The translations under genes and the position numbers were made by a program. DNA of 64,000 nt from assembly GCA_964576115.1 (NCBI GenBank), contig CAZNUA010000011.1:26687-90686 (forward strand), given 5' to 3'. Below, piece by piece: positions 1-8,742 of this stretch. Position 1 is the first letter of the stretch. Every line of letters starts with the position of its first letter. This DNA comes from CAYSYY01 sp964576115 [NCBI: uncultured Gemmatimonadota bacterium] (GTDB taxonomy: Bacteria; Blakebacterota; Blakebacteria; Blakebacterales). Below the pieces are notes generated by a model. That model was not told the origin of the DNA. It searched no databases and saw only the letters and a list, made by a program, of their open reading frames with translations.

Positions 1-97
1 CCCACTCGATCATCGGTATGCCGGCGATCGGGAGCAGGACCTTGGCGGGCAGACGCGTGCTCGCATAGCGGGCCGGAATGACACCCAGGGTTTTCAG
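1..97 (-). CDS. kdsB: KdsB, 3-deoxy-manno-octulosonate cytidylyltransferase (N-terminal fragment)
   Basis: Only about the first 32 codons lie in the window; the gene runs off the left edge. The reverse strand reads LKTLGVIPARYASTRLPAK followed by PIAGIPMIEW, the N-terminal nucleotide-binding stretch typical of KdsB, which couples CTP to Kdo for lipopolysaccharide core synthesis in the cytoplasm. No ATG, GTG or TTG exists in frame between the upstream in-frame stop (149-151) and this motif. The best start is CTG at 97-95, which overlaps the gatC stop TGA and sits 8 nt after a GAGGAG ribosome site (111-106). ATT at 100-98 is the alternative. It is translationally coupled to gatC. Its presence implies an LPS-bearing outer membrane. 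Identity is firm, the start codon is inferred. Confidence 0.85.
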   Translation of the reverse strand, partial: MKTLGVIPARYASTRLPAKVLLPIAGIPMIEW

Positions 98-405
98 AAT
101 CCGCTCTCCTCTTTCGCGGGCGGCAGCACCCGTGGCACGACGAAGAAGTCACCATCGGTCGCCGGGGCTCCGGCCAGCGCCTCTTCGGAACTCAATCCCT
201 GCTCGACGAGATCGGGACGCAAGGCATTCACTCCGGCTGCATCGGGAGCGGCGTGCGCTCCGGTCCCGGGCTCGAACGGGGGGAGTTCGTCCACCCAGAC
301 GACGATCTGTTCGAGTTGCCGTTCCAGGGCGGTGATGTCTTCGGGAGCGATCTCGAGCCCGGCCAGAGCGGCCATGGTACGGACCGTTTCGGGATCGATC
401 GGCAT
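94..405 (-). CDS. gatC: Asp-tRNA(Asn)/Glu-tRNA(Gln) amidotransferase subunit C
   Basis: 103 residues, close to the family's usual 95-100. GatC is the small stabilising subunit of the GatCAB amidotransferase, which converts mischarged Glu-tRNA(Gln) or Asp-tRNA(Asn) to the amide form. The N-terminal helix (VRTMAALAGLEIAPEDI, about residues 8-24) and the C-terminal block with ALRPD, DGDFFVVPRVL (about 61-93) are the characteristic conserved parts. The ATG overlaps the stop of the upstream helicase gene by one base (405), and its own stop overlaps the start of kdsB, so the three genes are co-transcribed. gatA and gatB are not adjacent: the next gene is kdsB. Confidence 0.93.
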   Translation of the reverse strand: MPIDPETVRTMAALAGLEIAPEDITALERQLEQIVVWVDELPPFEPGTGAHAAPDAAGVNALRPDLVEQGLSSEEALAGAPATDGDFFVVPRVLPPAKEESGF

Positions 406-2591
406 CAGAGCACCTTCAGCCGGGCGTACCTGGCCATCAGCCGGCGGGTGCCGGCGTCGTGAAAAGCGACGATCAGACGCAGCTGCTCCCCTGTCCCCGA
501 CACTTCCAGGATCCGGCCGCGCCCCAGGATCGAATGCTCGACCTCCTGCCCCGGAACCAGCTCGGTGGGTGCATCCTGGTTCTCATTCTCGTAATCAGGG
601 ATCTCGGCCATGGCGGCATCCGTTCTCCGCTCTCCCCGCTGCCGGCTGCCGGCCCGGGCCACGGGATCCAGCCGCAACTGATCGATGGTCTGGACCAGTT
701 CGGAGGGCAACTCCCCCAGGAACCGTGACGGGAGGCGGTCGAGAACGCTTCCCCAGCGCCTCCGGCGCCGGGCCCTGGCCAGGTAGAGTTCTTCCCGGGC
801 CCGGGTCATTCCAACGTAGCACAACCGGCGTTCTTCCTCCAGAGCCTCGGCGTCGGTGTCTTCACGCAAGATCGGGCAGAGTTCCTCTTCCAGACCGGTC
901 ATGAACACGATCGGGAACTCCAGCCCCTTGGCGGCATGCAGGGTCATCAGGGTGACGGCCGGCTCGGCTTCTTCCCATTCATCGATGTCGGTCAGCAGGC
1001 TCACCTCGGCCAGGAAGTCGGCCAGGCTGGCTTCGGCCCCGGCCCGTTCGCCGTACTCGTCGAGGGCCGAGAGAAGCTCACCGAGATTCTCCCGGCGAGC
1101 CTCGGCTTCGATCGTTCCCTCGGCGGCGAGCATGTCGAGATAGCCGCTTTCCTCCAAAAGCCCGCGGGCCAGTTCGGCCGGGGCTGTATCCTCCAGACGG
1201 GCCGTGAAGCGCTTGAGAATATCGACGAAGGCGGTCAGCCCGGGTCCCCCCCGCCCGATCACAGCGGCTGCGGCGGCCAGACCGTCGAGCGGATCGCCGG
1301 CCCATTCGGCCAGGTGACGCAGGATCCGGCCCAGGCTCACCTCTCCGATTCCGCGCCGGGGGGCCGCCAGCGCCCGGGCCAGGCTCACCGTATCCCGCGG
1401 GTTCACCAGGAGCCGGAGCCAGGCCAGAGTATCCTTGATCTCAGCCCGCTCGTAGAACCGCACTCCGCCCACGATGGTATATCCGAGACCGGCCTCGCGC
1501 AGGGCATGTTCGAACTGACGCGATTGGCCGTTGGTGCGGTAGAGGATCACGATTTCGTACAGGTTGCGCCGTTCCTGGCGCACCTTGGCGGCGATGATGC
1601 GCGTCACGCCTCGGGCTTCCTCTTCGTCATTGATGAAAACCAGCTCGCGGACCGGCTCGCCGGTGCCGAGCTCGCTCCACAACCGGCGGCGATGCTGGCC
1701 GCTGTTCTGTTTGATCAAACCCGAAGCCACGCCGAGAATGGTCGTGGTGGAGCGGTAGTTCTGATCGAGCACGACCACCCTGGCATCGGGGTAGTCACGT
1801 TCGAAATCGCGGATGTTCCTGATATCGGCCCCCCGCCAGCTGTAGATGCTCTGATCGGGATCGCCGACCACGCACACCCCGCGGTGGACCGCAGCGAGAG
1901 ACTTGATCAGCAGGTACTGGGGCCGGTTGGTGTCCTGGTATTCGTCGACGAGCACGTACCGATACCGTTCGGCGTAACGCCGGGCGATTGCAGGTTCTTC
2001 CTCGAAGAGACGGACGGCATTGAGAAGCAGATCGTCGAAGTCCATGGCGTTGCGGTCACGCAAGGCCTGCTCGTAAGCGGCGTAGACCCGTCCGACGCCT
2101 TCATCGATCCAGTTCCCGGTGGTCCATCTCTGGGCCCCGGCTCCGGCCATCTCGTTTTTCGCCTGTCCGATACGCGCCCGCACCATACCGACGCTGAAGC
2201 TGCGTTCGGGAAGACCCAGTTCCGAGATGAGCCGCTTGAGCAGGGTGCGGCTGTCGCTTTCGTCGTAGATCGAATAGCCCGGCGAGTATCCGAGCGTATC
2301 GCCGTGGCGGCGTAGCAGGCGGGCACAGAAAGAATGGAATGTACCGGCGGTGACCGCTTCACCGGCTTCACCGGCCAGGTCGCGCACCCGTCCGACCATC
2401 TCCCCGGCGGCCTTGTTGGTGAAGGTCACGGCCAGGATCTGCCAGGGCTCGATATCGGTCTCGGTAATCAGCCAGGCGATTTTGGCGGTCAGAACCCGGG
2501 TTTTCCCGCTGCCGGCTCCGGCGACGACGAGAAGGGGGGAATCAAGCCAGGTGACGGCTTCGCGCTGGTTTGGATTGAGTTCGATCCCCAT
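405..2591 (-). CDS. pcrA: UvrD/PcrA-type superfamily 1A DNA helicase
   Basis: 728 residues, a usual PcrA/UvrD length. It is a 3'-5' ATP-dependent helicase acting in repair and replication restart. Visible motifs: Walker A GAGSGKT (25-31), motif Ia TFTNKAAGEM (56-65), motif II VDEYQD (215-220), motif III GDPDQSIYSWRGAD (243-256), LDQNYRS (275-281), TLHAAKGLEFP and YVGMTRARE in the C-terminal RecA domain. The end (HSILGRGRI to the C-terminus) matches the tudor-like RNA-polymerase-interacting tail of PcrA. The start ATG lies 4 nt after GGGGAG. It heads a helicase-gatC-kdsB operon downstream of a terminator at 2608-2642. Confidence 0.93.
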   Translation of the reverse strand: MGIELNPNQREAVTWLDSPLLVVAGAGSGKTRVLTAKIAWLITETDIEPWQILAVTFTNKAAGEMVGRVRDLAGEAGEAVTAGTFHSFCARLLRRHGDTLGYSPGYSIYDESDSRTLLKRLISELGLPERSFSVGMVRARIGQAKNEMAGAGAQRWTTGNWIDEGVGRVYAAYEQALRDRNAMDFDDLLLNAVRLFEEEPAIARRYAERYRYVLVDEYQDTNRPQYLLIKSLAAVHRGVCVVGDPDQSIYSWRGADIRNIRDFERDYPDARVVVLDQNYRSTTTILGVASGLIKQNSGQHRRRLWSELGTGEPVRELVFINDEEEARGVTRIIAAKVRQERRNLYEIVILYRTNGQSRQFEHALREAGLGYTIVGGVRFYERAEIKDTLAWLRLLVNPRDTVSLARALAAPRRGIGEVSLGRILRHLAEWAGDPLDGLAAAAAVIGRGGPGLTAFVDILKRFTARLEDTAPAELARGLLEESGYLDMLAAEGTIEAEARRENLGELLSALDEYGERAGAEASLADFLAEVSLLTDIDEWEEAEPAVTLMTLHAAKGLEFPIVFMTGLEEELCPILREDTDAEALEEERRLCYVGMTRAREELYLARARRRRRWGSVLDRLPSRFLGELPSELVQTIDQLRLDPVARAGSRQRGERRTDAAMAEIPDYENENQDAPTELVPGQEVEHSILGRGRILEVSGTGEQLRLIVAFHDAGTRRLMARYARLKVL

Positions 2592-2607
2592 CGTTCTCCC
2601 CGGAAAG

Positions 2608-2642
2608 AAAAACCGGGCGACGGTTCACAGCCGTTCGCCCGG
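2608..2642 (-). terminator. Rho-independent terminator of the LysM gene
   Basis: On the minus strand a stem formed by 2631-2642 and 2613-2623 (CCGGGCG...CGCCCGG with a one-base bulge before ACGG/CCGT) and a 7-nt loop is followed by five T (complement of 2608-2612). It lies between the LysM gene stop (2695) and the helicase start (2591), so it separates the two transcription units or attenuates read-through. Confidence 0.85.
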
Positions 2643-2694
2643 GGTTTCAATGTGCAGTTGCGGAGGGGAGAACGCTACGGAAAACCCCACTCCT

Positions 2695-3954
2695 CTACGG
2701 TGCCGGAAGACCGCCCGGCTCGGATCCGGCCGACGTGAACACCGAACGCCCGATCAACTGAACGCTGTCGCCGGCATCGATCTGGGCATCGGCGACATAC
2801 AGGATCATGGCGGTGGCGGTCTGGTCGCCGACCGCGATCACCACTGCCCGGGCCAGCACCTGCTCGTAGAATCGCAGCCGCCCCCGCTCTTCCTGGGGCC
2901 GCGTCACGGCGTAGAGATCGCCGATCTGGAGCCCTTCTTCGTTCCCCCCGTCGATGAAGAGCATGTCATACGGATGCTGGTTGCCGACCGGTTTGGCCCG
3001 GGCCACGATGAAGCCCGTCCGACCTCCCTGAACAGGAATGAATTCCTTCCACGGCCGGGTGTCGACCCCGGGAGCGGGGATGACCCTGTCTCTGCGACCC
3101 ACGGCATCGAAAACCGCCACCAGGACACCCTGGCTGGTGCGGTTCTCGGTGTCGACGATCTCGATCACGCCCTTGACCTTGATGTGCCGCCCCAGGCGTT
3201 GACCCCATTCAGGGTGGCGCACCACATCCCCCTGGTCGACCACGATGAAAAGGTCGCCCGGCTCGGCCCGGTCCTCACCGATATCGATGAAAACCTGAGC
3301 GTAGAGCGACATATTCATCTCAGCTCCCTCGCCGTCGATGATCTGTCCCTCAGGCCACTTGCGGGGATCGCCGATATAACCTGCCGCCAGCACGGCGCTC
3401 GATGACGCCAGCGGGAAGTAGTTGCGTTCCGAAGCCCGGAAACCGCTCACCCGCGCCTGCGGCACCATCTGCCCGGGCTCGGCTTCTGCCACTTCGGTGG
3501 TCTCGGGTTCGGTACTGGCCGGCTCCGGCTCCGGCGCCGCAGGCTCGGGTTCGGATTCAGGGACCGGTATCTGTTCGGCCTGCTCCTGCAGAACCTGCAG
3601 CCCCGTTTCCCGGTCGGGCCAGACCTCTTCGAAGCTGAGAATGATCGGGGGCCCGCCGCCGACGGGGAACCAGATCTTCTGTCCCGGATAGATCCAGTGG
3701 GGGTCGGCGATGCCCTCCCGGTTGGCCCGGTGGATCTCGGGCCAGAGCCAGGGGTCGTTCAGATACCGGCCGCAGAGATCCCAGAGGGTATCGCCCGGGA
3801 CGACGGTATGAAGCGAACCGCGGGTAGTATCAGTTCCGGCGGTCGAAGTCCCCTGCGCAACGACCGTGACCGGTAGAGCCGCGAGCGGCAGAATCAGGAA
3901 CAGCGCCAATACCGCCGTTCTGACCCGCGGGACACGATTGGACACCGATTTCAC
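2695..3954 (-). CDS. Secreted LysM-domain protein
   Basis: 419 residues from GTG 3954, chosen because GGAGG lies 8 nt upstream; an upstream in-frame extension only overlaps the mutase gene. A signal peptide (residues about 8-33, hydrophobic core ALFLILPLAALP) ends VVA before QG, giving a predicted mature N-terminal Gln. One LysM domain follows (about 48-95: VVPGDTLWDLCGRYL...WIYPGQKIWFP), which in this family binds glycan, so the protein probably sits in the periplasm on peptidoglycan. Then comes a Pro/Glu-rich linker (EPEPAAPEPEPASTEPE, about 130-150) and a C-terminal region of about 250 residues that looks mostly beta and that I do not recognise. It has its own promoter (4040-4069) and terminator. 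Confidence 0.85.
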   Translation of the reverse strand: MKSVSNRVPRVRTAVLALFLILPLAALPVTVVAQGTSTAGTDTTRGSLHTVVPGDTLWDLCGRYLNDPWLWPEIHRANREGIADPHWIYPGQKIWFPVGGGPPIILSFEEVWPDRETGLQVLQEQAEQIPVPESEPEPAAPEPEPASTEPETTEVAEAEPGQMVPQARVSGFRASERNYFPLASSSAVLAAGYIGDPRKWPEGQIIDGEGAEMNMSLYAQVFIDIGEDRAEPGDLFIVVDQGDVVRHPEWGQRLGRHIKVKGVIEIVDTENRTSQGVLVAVFDAVGRRDRVIPAPGVDTRPWKEFIPVQGGRTGFIVARAKPVGNQHPYDMLFIDGGNEEGLQIGDLYAVTRPQEERGRLRFYEQVLARAVVIAVGDQTATAMILYVADAQIDAGDSVQLIGRSVFTSAGSEPGGLPAP

Positions 3955-4039
3955 CTCATCCACCTCCTCAGGAGGACAGGGGGACGCCCCCGAATACGGC
4001 CGGGGAGACCCACAGAGGTACGTTGAGGGCCAGATATGT

Positions 4040-4069
4040 ATCATACTCCTTTTCGGCCCCGGATTGCAA
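4040..4069 (-). promoter_or_regulatory. Sigma70-type promoter of the LysM gene
   Basis: Minus strand: -35 TTGCAA (4069-4064), 18-nt spacer, -10 TATGAT (4045-4040), about 85 nt upstream of the GTG start and just after the stop of the mutase gene. Confidence 0.65.
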
Positions 4070-4078
4070 CGGGTCTGC

Positions 4079-5470
4079 TCAGTGGCCGCTTCCGCCGCCG
4101 GTGAGGTCCGCGATGGCCACCGAGGGAAAATCACGTAATACGGTCGTGAATTCGGCCCGCACCCGTTCCAGTGCCGCCTCATCGCGCCCCTCGAACCGCA
4201 GCACGATGACCGGCTGAGTGTTGGAGGCCCGCACCAGCCCCCAGCCGTCTTCAAAGATCACCCGGGCGCCGTCGATATCCACCACCTCGACGTCATCGCG
4301 GGCCAGGAAGCGGTCCCGCACCTGTTCCACGACGCCGAATTTGTCCTCGTCGGCACAGCTGACTCTGATTTCGGGGGTCGAGGCGTAGGCCGGTATCTCG
4401 GCCACCATCTCGTCCAGGGGGCGGTTGGACCGGTCGAGAATACCCAGCAGGCGGGCGGCGGCATAAATGGCGTCATCGAAACCGTACCAGCCTTCGGCGA
4501 AGAACATATGACCGCTCATTTCGCCCGCCACTGGAACCCCGGAACGCTTCATTTCGGCTTTGATGAGCGAGTGGCCGGTCTTCCACATGTGGGGCACCCC
4601 ACCGCTGGCCCGGATATACTCCACCAGTCCCTGACTGCACTTGACATCGAAGAGAATTTTCTGTTCCCCCAGCCGCTCGAGCACGTCGGCGGCATAGATC
4701 GCCAGGAGCTGATCTCCGAAGAGCAACCTGCCGTGACGATCCACAACCCCGATCCGGTCACCGTCACCGTCGAAACCGATGCCGAGTTCGGCCTCCCCCG
4801 CGGTCACAGCGGCCTGCAGGTCGGCCATGAATGCGGGGACGGTCGGATCGGCCAGATGGTTGGGGAAGGTACCGTCCGGCTCGCAGTACAGGGCCTCGAC
4901 CCGGCATCCCAGTTCGGTCAGGAGTTCGCGGGCCGTCGGGCCGGCGATGCCGTTGCCGGCATCGATCACGATCTGCGGCGGCCGCGTGAGCGAGATCCGC
5001 CCTGTCACCGCGGCCCGGTAGGCCTCGAGAATGTCGACCGGGACGAGCGAACCTTCACCGCTCTCGAAAGCGCGCTCATCGATCGCCTCGCGCAGGCCCT
5101 GGATCATGAGGCCGTAGACCGAAGCCCGGCGCAGAGTCATCTTGAAGCCGTTGTACTCGGCCGGGTTGTGCGAACCGGTCACTTGAATCCCGCCGTCGGT
5201 CTCGAGATGCACTTCGGCGAAGTAGAGCACCGGCGTGGGAACAGCTCCCAGATCGAGCACCTCGAGCCCGCTTGCCACCAGGCCCTCTCCCACCGCCCGG
5301 TGCAGGCGGGGACCGCTCAAGCGGGCGTCGCGGCCCAGAACCACACGGGTGCCCTTGTCGCGCCGCACCAGCGTGCCGTATGCCCGTCCGATCTCAAAGC
5401 CGGTTTCGTCGGTCAGATCGGTGTCGGCGACGCCGCGAATGTCGTATTCCCTGAAAATGTGCGGATTCAT
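4079..5470 (-). CDS. manB: Phosphomannomutase / phosphoglucomutase
   Basis: 463 residues from the ATG at 5470 (MNPHIFREYDIRG), preceded by GGGGGAG; ATGs at 5473 and 5482 are possible. It interconverts hexose 6- and 1-phosphates, feeding nucleotide-sugar, LPS and exopolysaccharide synthesis. It has the alpha-D-phosphohexomutase architecture: phosphoserine loop TGSHNP (about 98-103, catalytic Ser about 100), Mg-binding DGDGDR (about 234-239), sugar-binding GEMSGH and C-terminal phosphate-binding RASNTQP. All catalytic elements are intact. Substrate choice (Man versus Glc) cannot be told from sequence alone. It ends just before the LysM gene promoter. Confidence 0.92.
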   Translation of the reverse strand: MNPHIFREYDIRGVADTDLTDETGFEIGRAYGTLVRRDKGTRVVLGRDARLSGPRLHRAVGEGLVASGLEVLDLGAVPTPVLYFAEVHLETDGGIQVTGSHNPAEYNGFKMTLRRASVYGLMIQGLREAIDERAFESGEGSLVPVDILEAYRAAVTGRISLTRPPQIVIDAGNGIAGPTARELLTELGCRVEALYCEPDGTFPNHLADPTVPAFMADLQAAVTAGEAELGIGFDGDGDRIGVVDRHGRLLFGDQLLAIYAADVLERLGEQKILFDVKCSQGLVEYIRASGGVPHMWKTGHSLIKAEMKRSGVPVAGEMSGHMFFAEGWYGFDDAIYAAARLLGILDRSNRPLDEMVAEIPAYASTPEIRVSCADEDKFGVVEQVRDRFLARDDVEVVDIDGARVIFEDGWGLVRASNTQPVIVLRFEGRDEAALERVRAEFTTVLRDFPSVAIADLTGGGSGH

Positions 5471-5555
5471 CATCTCCCCCATCAGTCCGGAGTGTTCCGA
5501 TCCGGCGCCCGGGGAACCGGGCCGAAACCGTGCCGGCCCGGATCGCCGGCGGGTC

Positions 5556-7973
5556 TCACAGGCACTTGAGGATCACGAGGGTCAGATCGTCGCTCTGGGA
5601 ACGATCGCCGGTGAAGCTGAGCACCTCGCGATAGATCTCGTCGCGGATTTCGCGGGCCGCCAGGTAGGAACGGTCGCGCAGGATGCTTCTGAGCCGCTCC
5701 TCGCCGAACTCTTCGTCCCGTTGGTTCAGAGCCTCGGTCACCCCGTCGGTGTAGATCGTGAGGACATCGCCCGGTTCGATCTTCACCCGCCCTTCTTCGT
5801 AGGCGGCATTTTCGATGACCCCCACCAGCAGGCCCCCCTTCTCGAGGACGAGCTGTTCCCCCGAAGTCCGGGTCAGAATTGGGAAGTTATGCCCGGCATT
5901 GACGTATGTCAGCAACTGCCCGGGAAGGTCATACTCGGCCAGAAAGAGGGTGATGAATTTTTCAGGGCTGGTGGAGCGGTAGATGACGGTGTTCACCTTG
6001 CCGGCCGCGACGGCCAGTTCCGGCTGGGTCTCATAGACCGCACGCAGGGTGGCCTGCAGGCTGGCCATGAGCAGGGCCGCCGGGGTGCCCTTGCCGGAGA
6101 CATCCCCGACCACCATCAGTACTTTTTCGATCTCTTCTTCTTCGTCGGGGGGAGTAACGAGGAAATCGAAGTAATCCCCCCCGATCTCGCGGCTGGGCAG
6201 GTTAATGGCTGAAATCTCGAAGCTGGGTCCGCGGGGAAAGCGGTCGGGCAGCAGGGTCTGCTGGATTTCCCGGGCAACCGCCAGCTCTTCCCTGATCCGT
6301 TCCTGCTCGAGCCGCTCTTCATGCAGCCAGGCGTTCTCGACCGCCACTGCAACCTGGCTGGCCAGGACCGCCAGCAGGGTCAGTTCCTCGGAGTTGAAGC
6401 CGGTATCGGCGAGCTTGCGCCCCAGGGTGATCACACCCACCAGTTCCTGACGCTGTCGCAGGGGGATGAGCAGATGGGGAGTGAGTCCCTGGAGGACCAC
6501 TTCGGTCGTGCCGCTTTCCTCGAGCTCTTCCTGCACCAGCTCGAACCGTACCGGGCCGGTTGTGCGGGCCAGGATCTCGGCCACCGGATCACCTTTCCGG
6601 AAGATGGCCCGGCCCGGCCCCGTGGGAGCCCGACGCCGCAGGTCGAGCAGGGCGTCCTCGGGACGCTCGGCGATGGCGAGATCGTCCTCCTCGAGAGCCT
6701 TCGGAGGTTTGAGGGCCCATTCTTTCTGCTTCAGGGGCGGCGGTCCACGCCGGATGAAGCGGTACGCACCGGTCTTGCGCTCGAGCAGGATGATCGCCGC
6801 TTCGTCCACCAGAAAAGCCCGCTCCAGCGTCTGGTATGTCGCCCGCATCAGCGAATCCATGTCGAGGATGCCGATGATGTTCGTCACACTTTGCTGCAGC
6901 ACGTTGCGGTAGTCTGTCTCGTCGCGGATGAAGAAGCGGTCTACCAGCAACTCGATCCGGCCCTGCAGCGGCTGGAAGGCGAGCACCGCGATGACCAGAA
7001 AGATGATCATGACGAAGCTGTTCGACTCATCGGCCGTACCGGCCAGGGAGAGATAGAGGTCGGAGAACCACTTGAAGAGCAGGAAGAAGAATCCGACCAC
7101 CACCCCGGTGGCGGCCGAATAAATCAGACCGCGCTTGGCCAGAACCTGCACGTCGAGGAACTGATGTCTGATGATCACCCAGGCGATCGCTCCGCATCCC
7201 ACGACCAGGGCCACGCTGAGCATGATCGCCGAGATCCACTCCGGCATCCGCAGGAAGGGCAGGAAAACGGGCAGAATCTGCACCACGATATAGATCCCGA
7301 CGCTGACGCCGATACCGAGCTGCAGGATCGAAACCTGGATCTGCAGCTTGCGGTTCTCCAGGCTCCGGCGTGTCCGTCGCAGAATGAGCAGGGCGATCGC
7401 GACATACAGAACGTTGACCGCCGACCAGAGCTCGATGTGGGCGCTGTAGATGACCTGGAAGAGGTTGCTCAGCAGAACCCCCGCGAAACGCAGTACCGCA
7501 ATGAAAGGCCCGAGCAGGCCCCGGCCCCCACCGAGGTCGCGTAGCTCCAGAATGTCGGGATACACCAGAACCAGAATGACCAGCAGCAGGTGCAGCACGT
7601 ACGGCAGGTAGAGCACGATCCAGAGTCGCGGGTGGCGGCGGATGACGTCGTTCTCGCGCGGGAAGATGAGACTGAAGAGAACCAGGGTCGGGAAGAATAA
7701 TTCCCAGATGACCGTGAACTCGCGCAGGTTGTGCAGGCTGATGACAGTCTCGGCCGCGGCGGCTGCGTCGGTGGCGGCCCCGGCTGTATCGGGTGTCACC
7801 AGCGAGGCCCCGAGCGCACCCAGAAGAGATCCGAGCCCCCCGAAAATAAGCATGGCCGCCGTAGTGCGGTTCAGACGGCGCCCGGGCCCCTCCCGTACGA
7901 TCACCACTCCGAGCAGGATCAGGAGAAGACCGCTCGCCAGGAATATCCCGACCTGCAGCCCGTGCAGTGACAT
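5556..7973 (-). CDS. Membrane-bound RsbU-like PP2C phosphatase with GAF domain
   Basis: 805 residues. The first about 310 residues hold 7-8 hydrophobic helices (7TM sensor-like). A cytoplasmic GAF-like region follows (about 355-545, including ELTLLAVLASQVAVAVENAWLH without gaps in the family pattern), then a coiled coil (EERLEQERIREELAVAREIQ), then a SpoIIE/RsbU PP2C domain with GGDYFDFL, GDVSGKGTPAALLM, NAGHN and IYTDGVTEALN. In this family the phosphatase dephosphorylates the STAS anti-anti-sigma factor in response to a signal, releasing a sigma factor or another output. It follows the kinase gene by 2 nt, so phosphatase, kinase and STAS protein form one operon. The signal sensed is unknown. 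Confidence 0.88.
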   Translation of the reverse strand: MSLHGLQVGIFLASGLLLILLGVVIVREGPGRRLNRTTAAMLIFGGLGSLLGALGASLVTPDTAGAATDAAAAAETVISLHNLREFTVIWELFFPTLVLFSLIFPRENDVIRRHPRLWIVLYLPYVLHLLLVILVLVYPDILELRDLGGGRGLLGPFIAVLRFAGVLLSNLFQVIYSAHIELWSAVNVLYVAIALLILRRTRRSLENRKLQIQVSILQLGIGVSVGIYIVVQILPVFLPFLRMPEWISAIMLSVALVVGCGAIAWVIIRHQFLDVQVLAKRGLIYSAATGVVVGFFFLLFKWFSDLYLSLAGTADESNSFVMIIFLVIAVLAFQPLQGRIELLVDRFFIRDETDYRNVLQQSVTNIIGILDMDSLMRATYQTLERAFLVDEAAIILLERKTGAYRFIRRGPPPLKQKEWALKPPKALEEDDLAIAERPEDALLDLRRRAPTGPGRAIFRKGDPVAEILARTTGPVRFELVQEELEESGTTEVVLQGLTPHLLIPLRQRQELVGVITLGRKLADTGFNSEELTLLAVLASQVAVAVENAWLHEERLEQERIREELAVAREIQQTLLPDRFPRGPSFEISAINLPSREIGGDYFDFLVTPPDEEEEIEKVLMVVGDVSGKGTPAALLMASLQATLRAVYETQPELAVAAGKVNTVIYRSTSPEKFITLFLAEYDLPGQLLTYVNAGHNFPILTRTSGEQLVLEKGGLLVGVIENAAYEEGRVKIEPGDVLTIYTDGVTEALNQRDEEFGEERLRSILRDRSYLAAREIRDEIYREVLSFTGDRSQSDDLTLVILKCL

Positions 7974-7975
7974 GG

Positions 7976-8386
7976 TTACCTCTTCGTGAGCACCATCTCC
8001 ACCCGGGTGCCCTGCGACGAAGGCCGGACTTTCACCTCATCCATCAAAGATTCGAGGATGAGCAGCCCCCGTCCGTTTGGTTTGGTGATATTCTCCGGTG
8101 CCAGAGGATCGGCAACAGCCTGGAGATCGAAACCGTTCCCCTGATCGGTCACCACAATCCGGATGGATGAATCGGAACAGTCGAATCTGATGGTAACGAA
8201 CTTGTCGGGCTCGAGTTTGTTCCCGTGCAGAACGGCGTTATTGACGGCCTCGGTGACGGCAATACAGAGATCGGCACGGATTCCCTGGCCCAGGTTGCAC
8301 TGCCGGGCGATCTTTTCGGTCAGCCGCTCGGCTTTGACGACGGCATTGAGGCGGCTCCGATACCGCTTGGTGATGACTTTCTTCAT
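7976..8386 (-). CDS. Anti-sigma regulatory kinase, RsbW/SpoIIAB-like
   Basis: 136 residues, the usual size of a stand-alone GHKL ATPase of the RsbW family. It has the N box (TEAVNNAVLHGN, 45-56), G1 box DQGNGF (81-86) and G2 box NGRGLLIL (104-111). Such kinases bind and inhibit a partner (classically a sigma factor) and phosphorylate the STAS antagonist on Ser. The start overlaps the STAS gene stop by 4 nt and the phosphatase follows 2 nt later. No sigma factor is encoded nearby, so the controlled output is not visible. Confidence 0.9.
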   Translation of the reverse strand: MKKVITKRYRSRLNAVVKAERLTEKIARQCNLGQGIRADLCIAVTEAVNNAVLHGNKLEPDKFVTIRFDCSDSSIRIVVTDQGNGFDLQAVADPLAPENITKPNGRGLLILESLMDEVKVRPSSQGTRVEMVLTKR

Positions 8387-8721
8387 TCGTAGCTGGCGAT
8401 AGCGTCTTCGATGGTCGCATAGATATCGAAAACCCGATCCAGTTTGGTGATTCGCAGAACCTCCTCGATCTTCTCGGTCACAGTCGACAGGCGCAGGTCC
8501 CCGCCGCTCTTGCGCAGAGCCGAGAGCCCTCCGATCAGGATTCCCAGACCGGATGAGTTCATCCAGTCAACATCCCGTAGATCGACGACAACACTCCGGG
8601 TGCCGTTTTCGATCAGCTCGTGAAGTTTCTCGTGCAGGGTGGTCGCATCGGGCCCACCCATGATCTTGCCCTGCAGGTGCAGAACGGCAATATCACCACT
8701 GGTGGCGTGCTTGATCTGCAT
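8383..8721 (-). CDS. STAS-domain anti-sigma factor antagonist, RsbV/SpoIIAA-like
   Basis: 112 residues forming one STAS domain. The phosphorylation site lies in DWMNSSGLG (52-60), Ser56 being the likely target by analogy with SpoIIAA DSSG. In the dephosphorylated state it binds the RsbW-like kinase encoded by the overlapping next gene and frees the kinase's partner. It is the first gene of the three-gene switch. Confidence 0.92.
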   Translation of the reverse strand: MQIKHATSGDIAVLHLQGKIMGGPDATTLHEKLHELIENGTRSVVVDLRDVDWMNSSGLGILIGGLSALRKSGGDLRLSTVTEKIEEVLRITKLDRVFDIYATIEDAIASYE

Positions 8722-8742
8722 GTCAGCGTAACTCCTCCAGAC

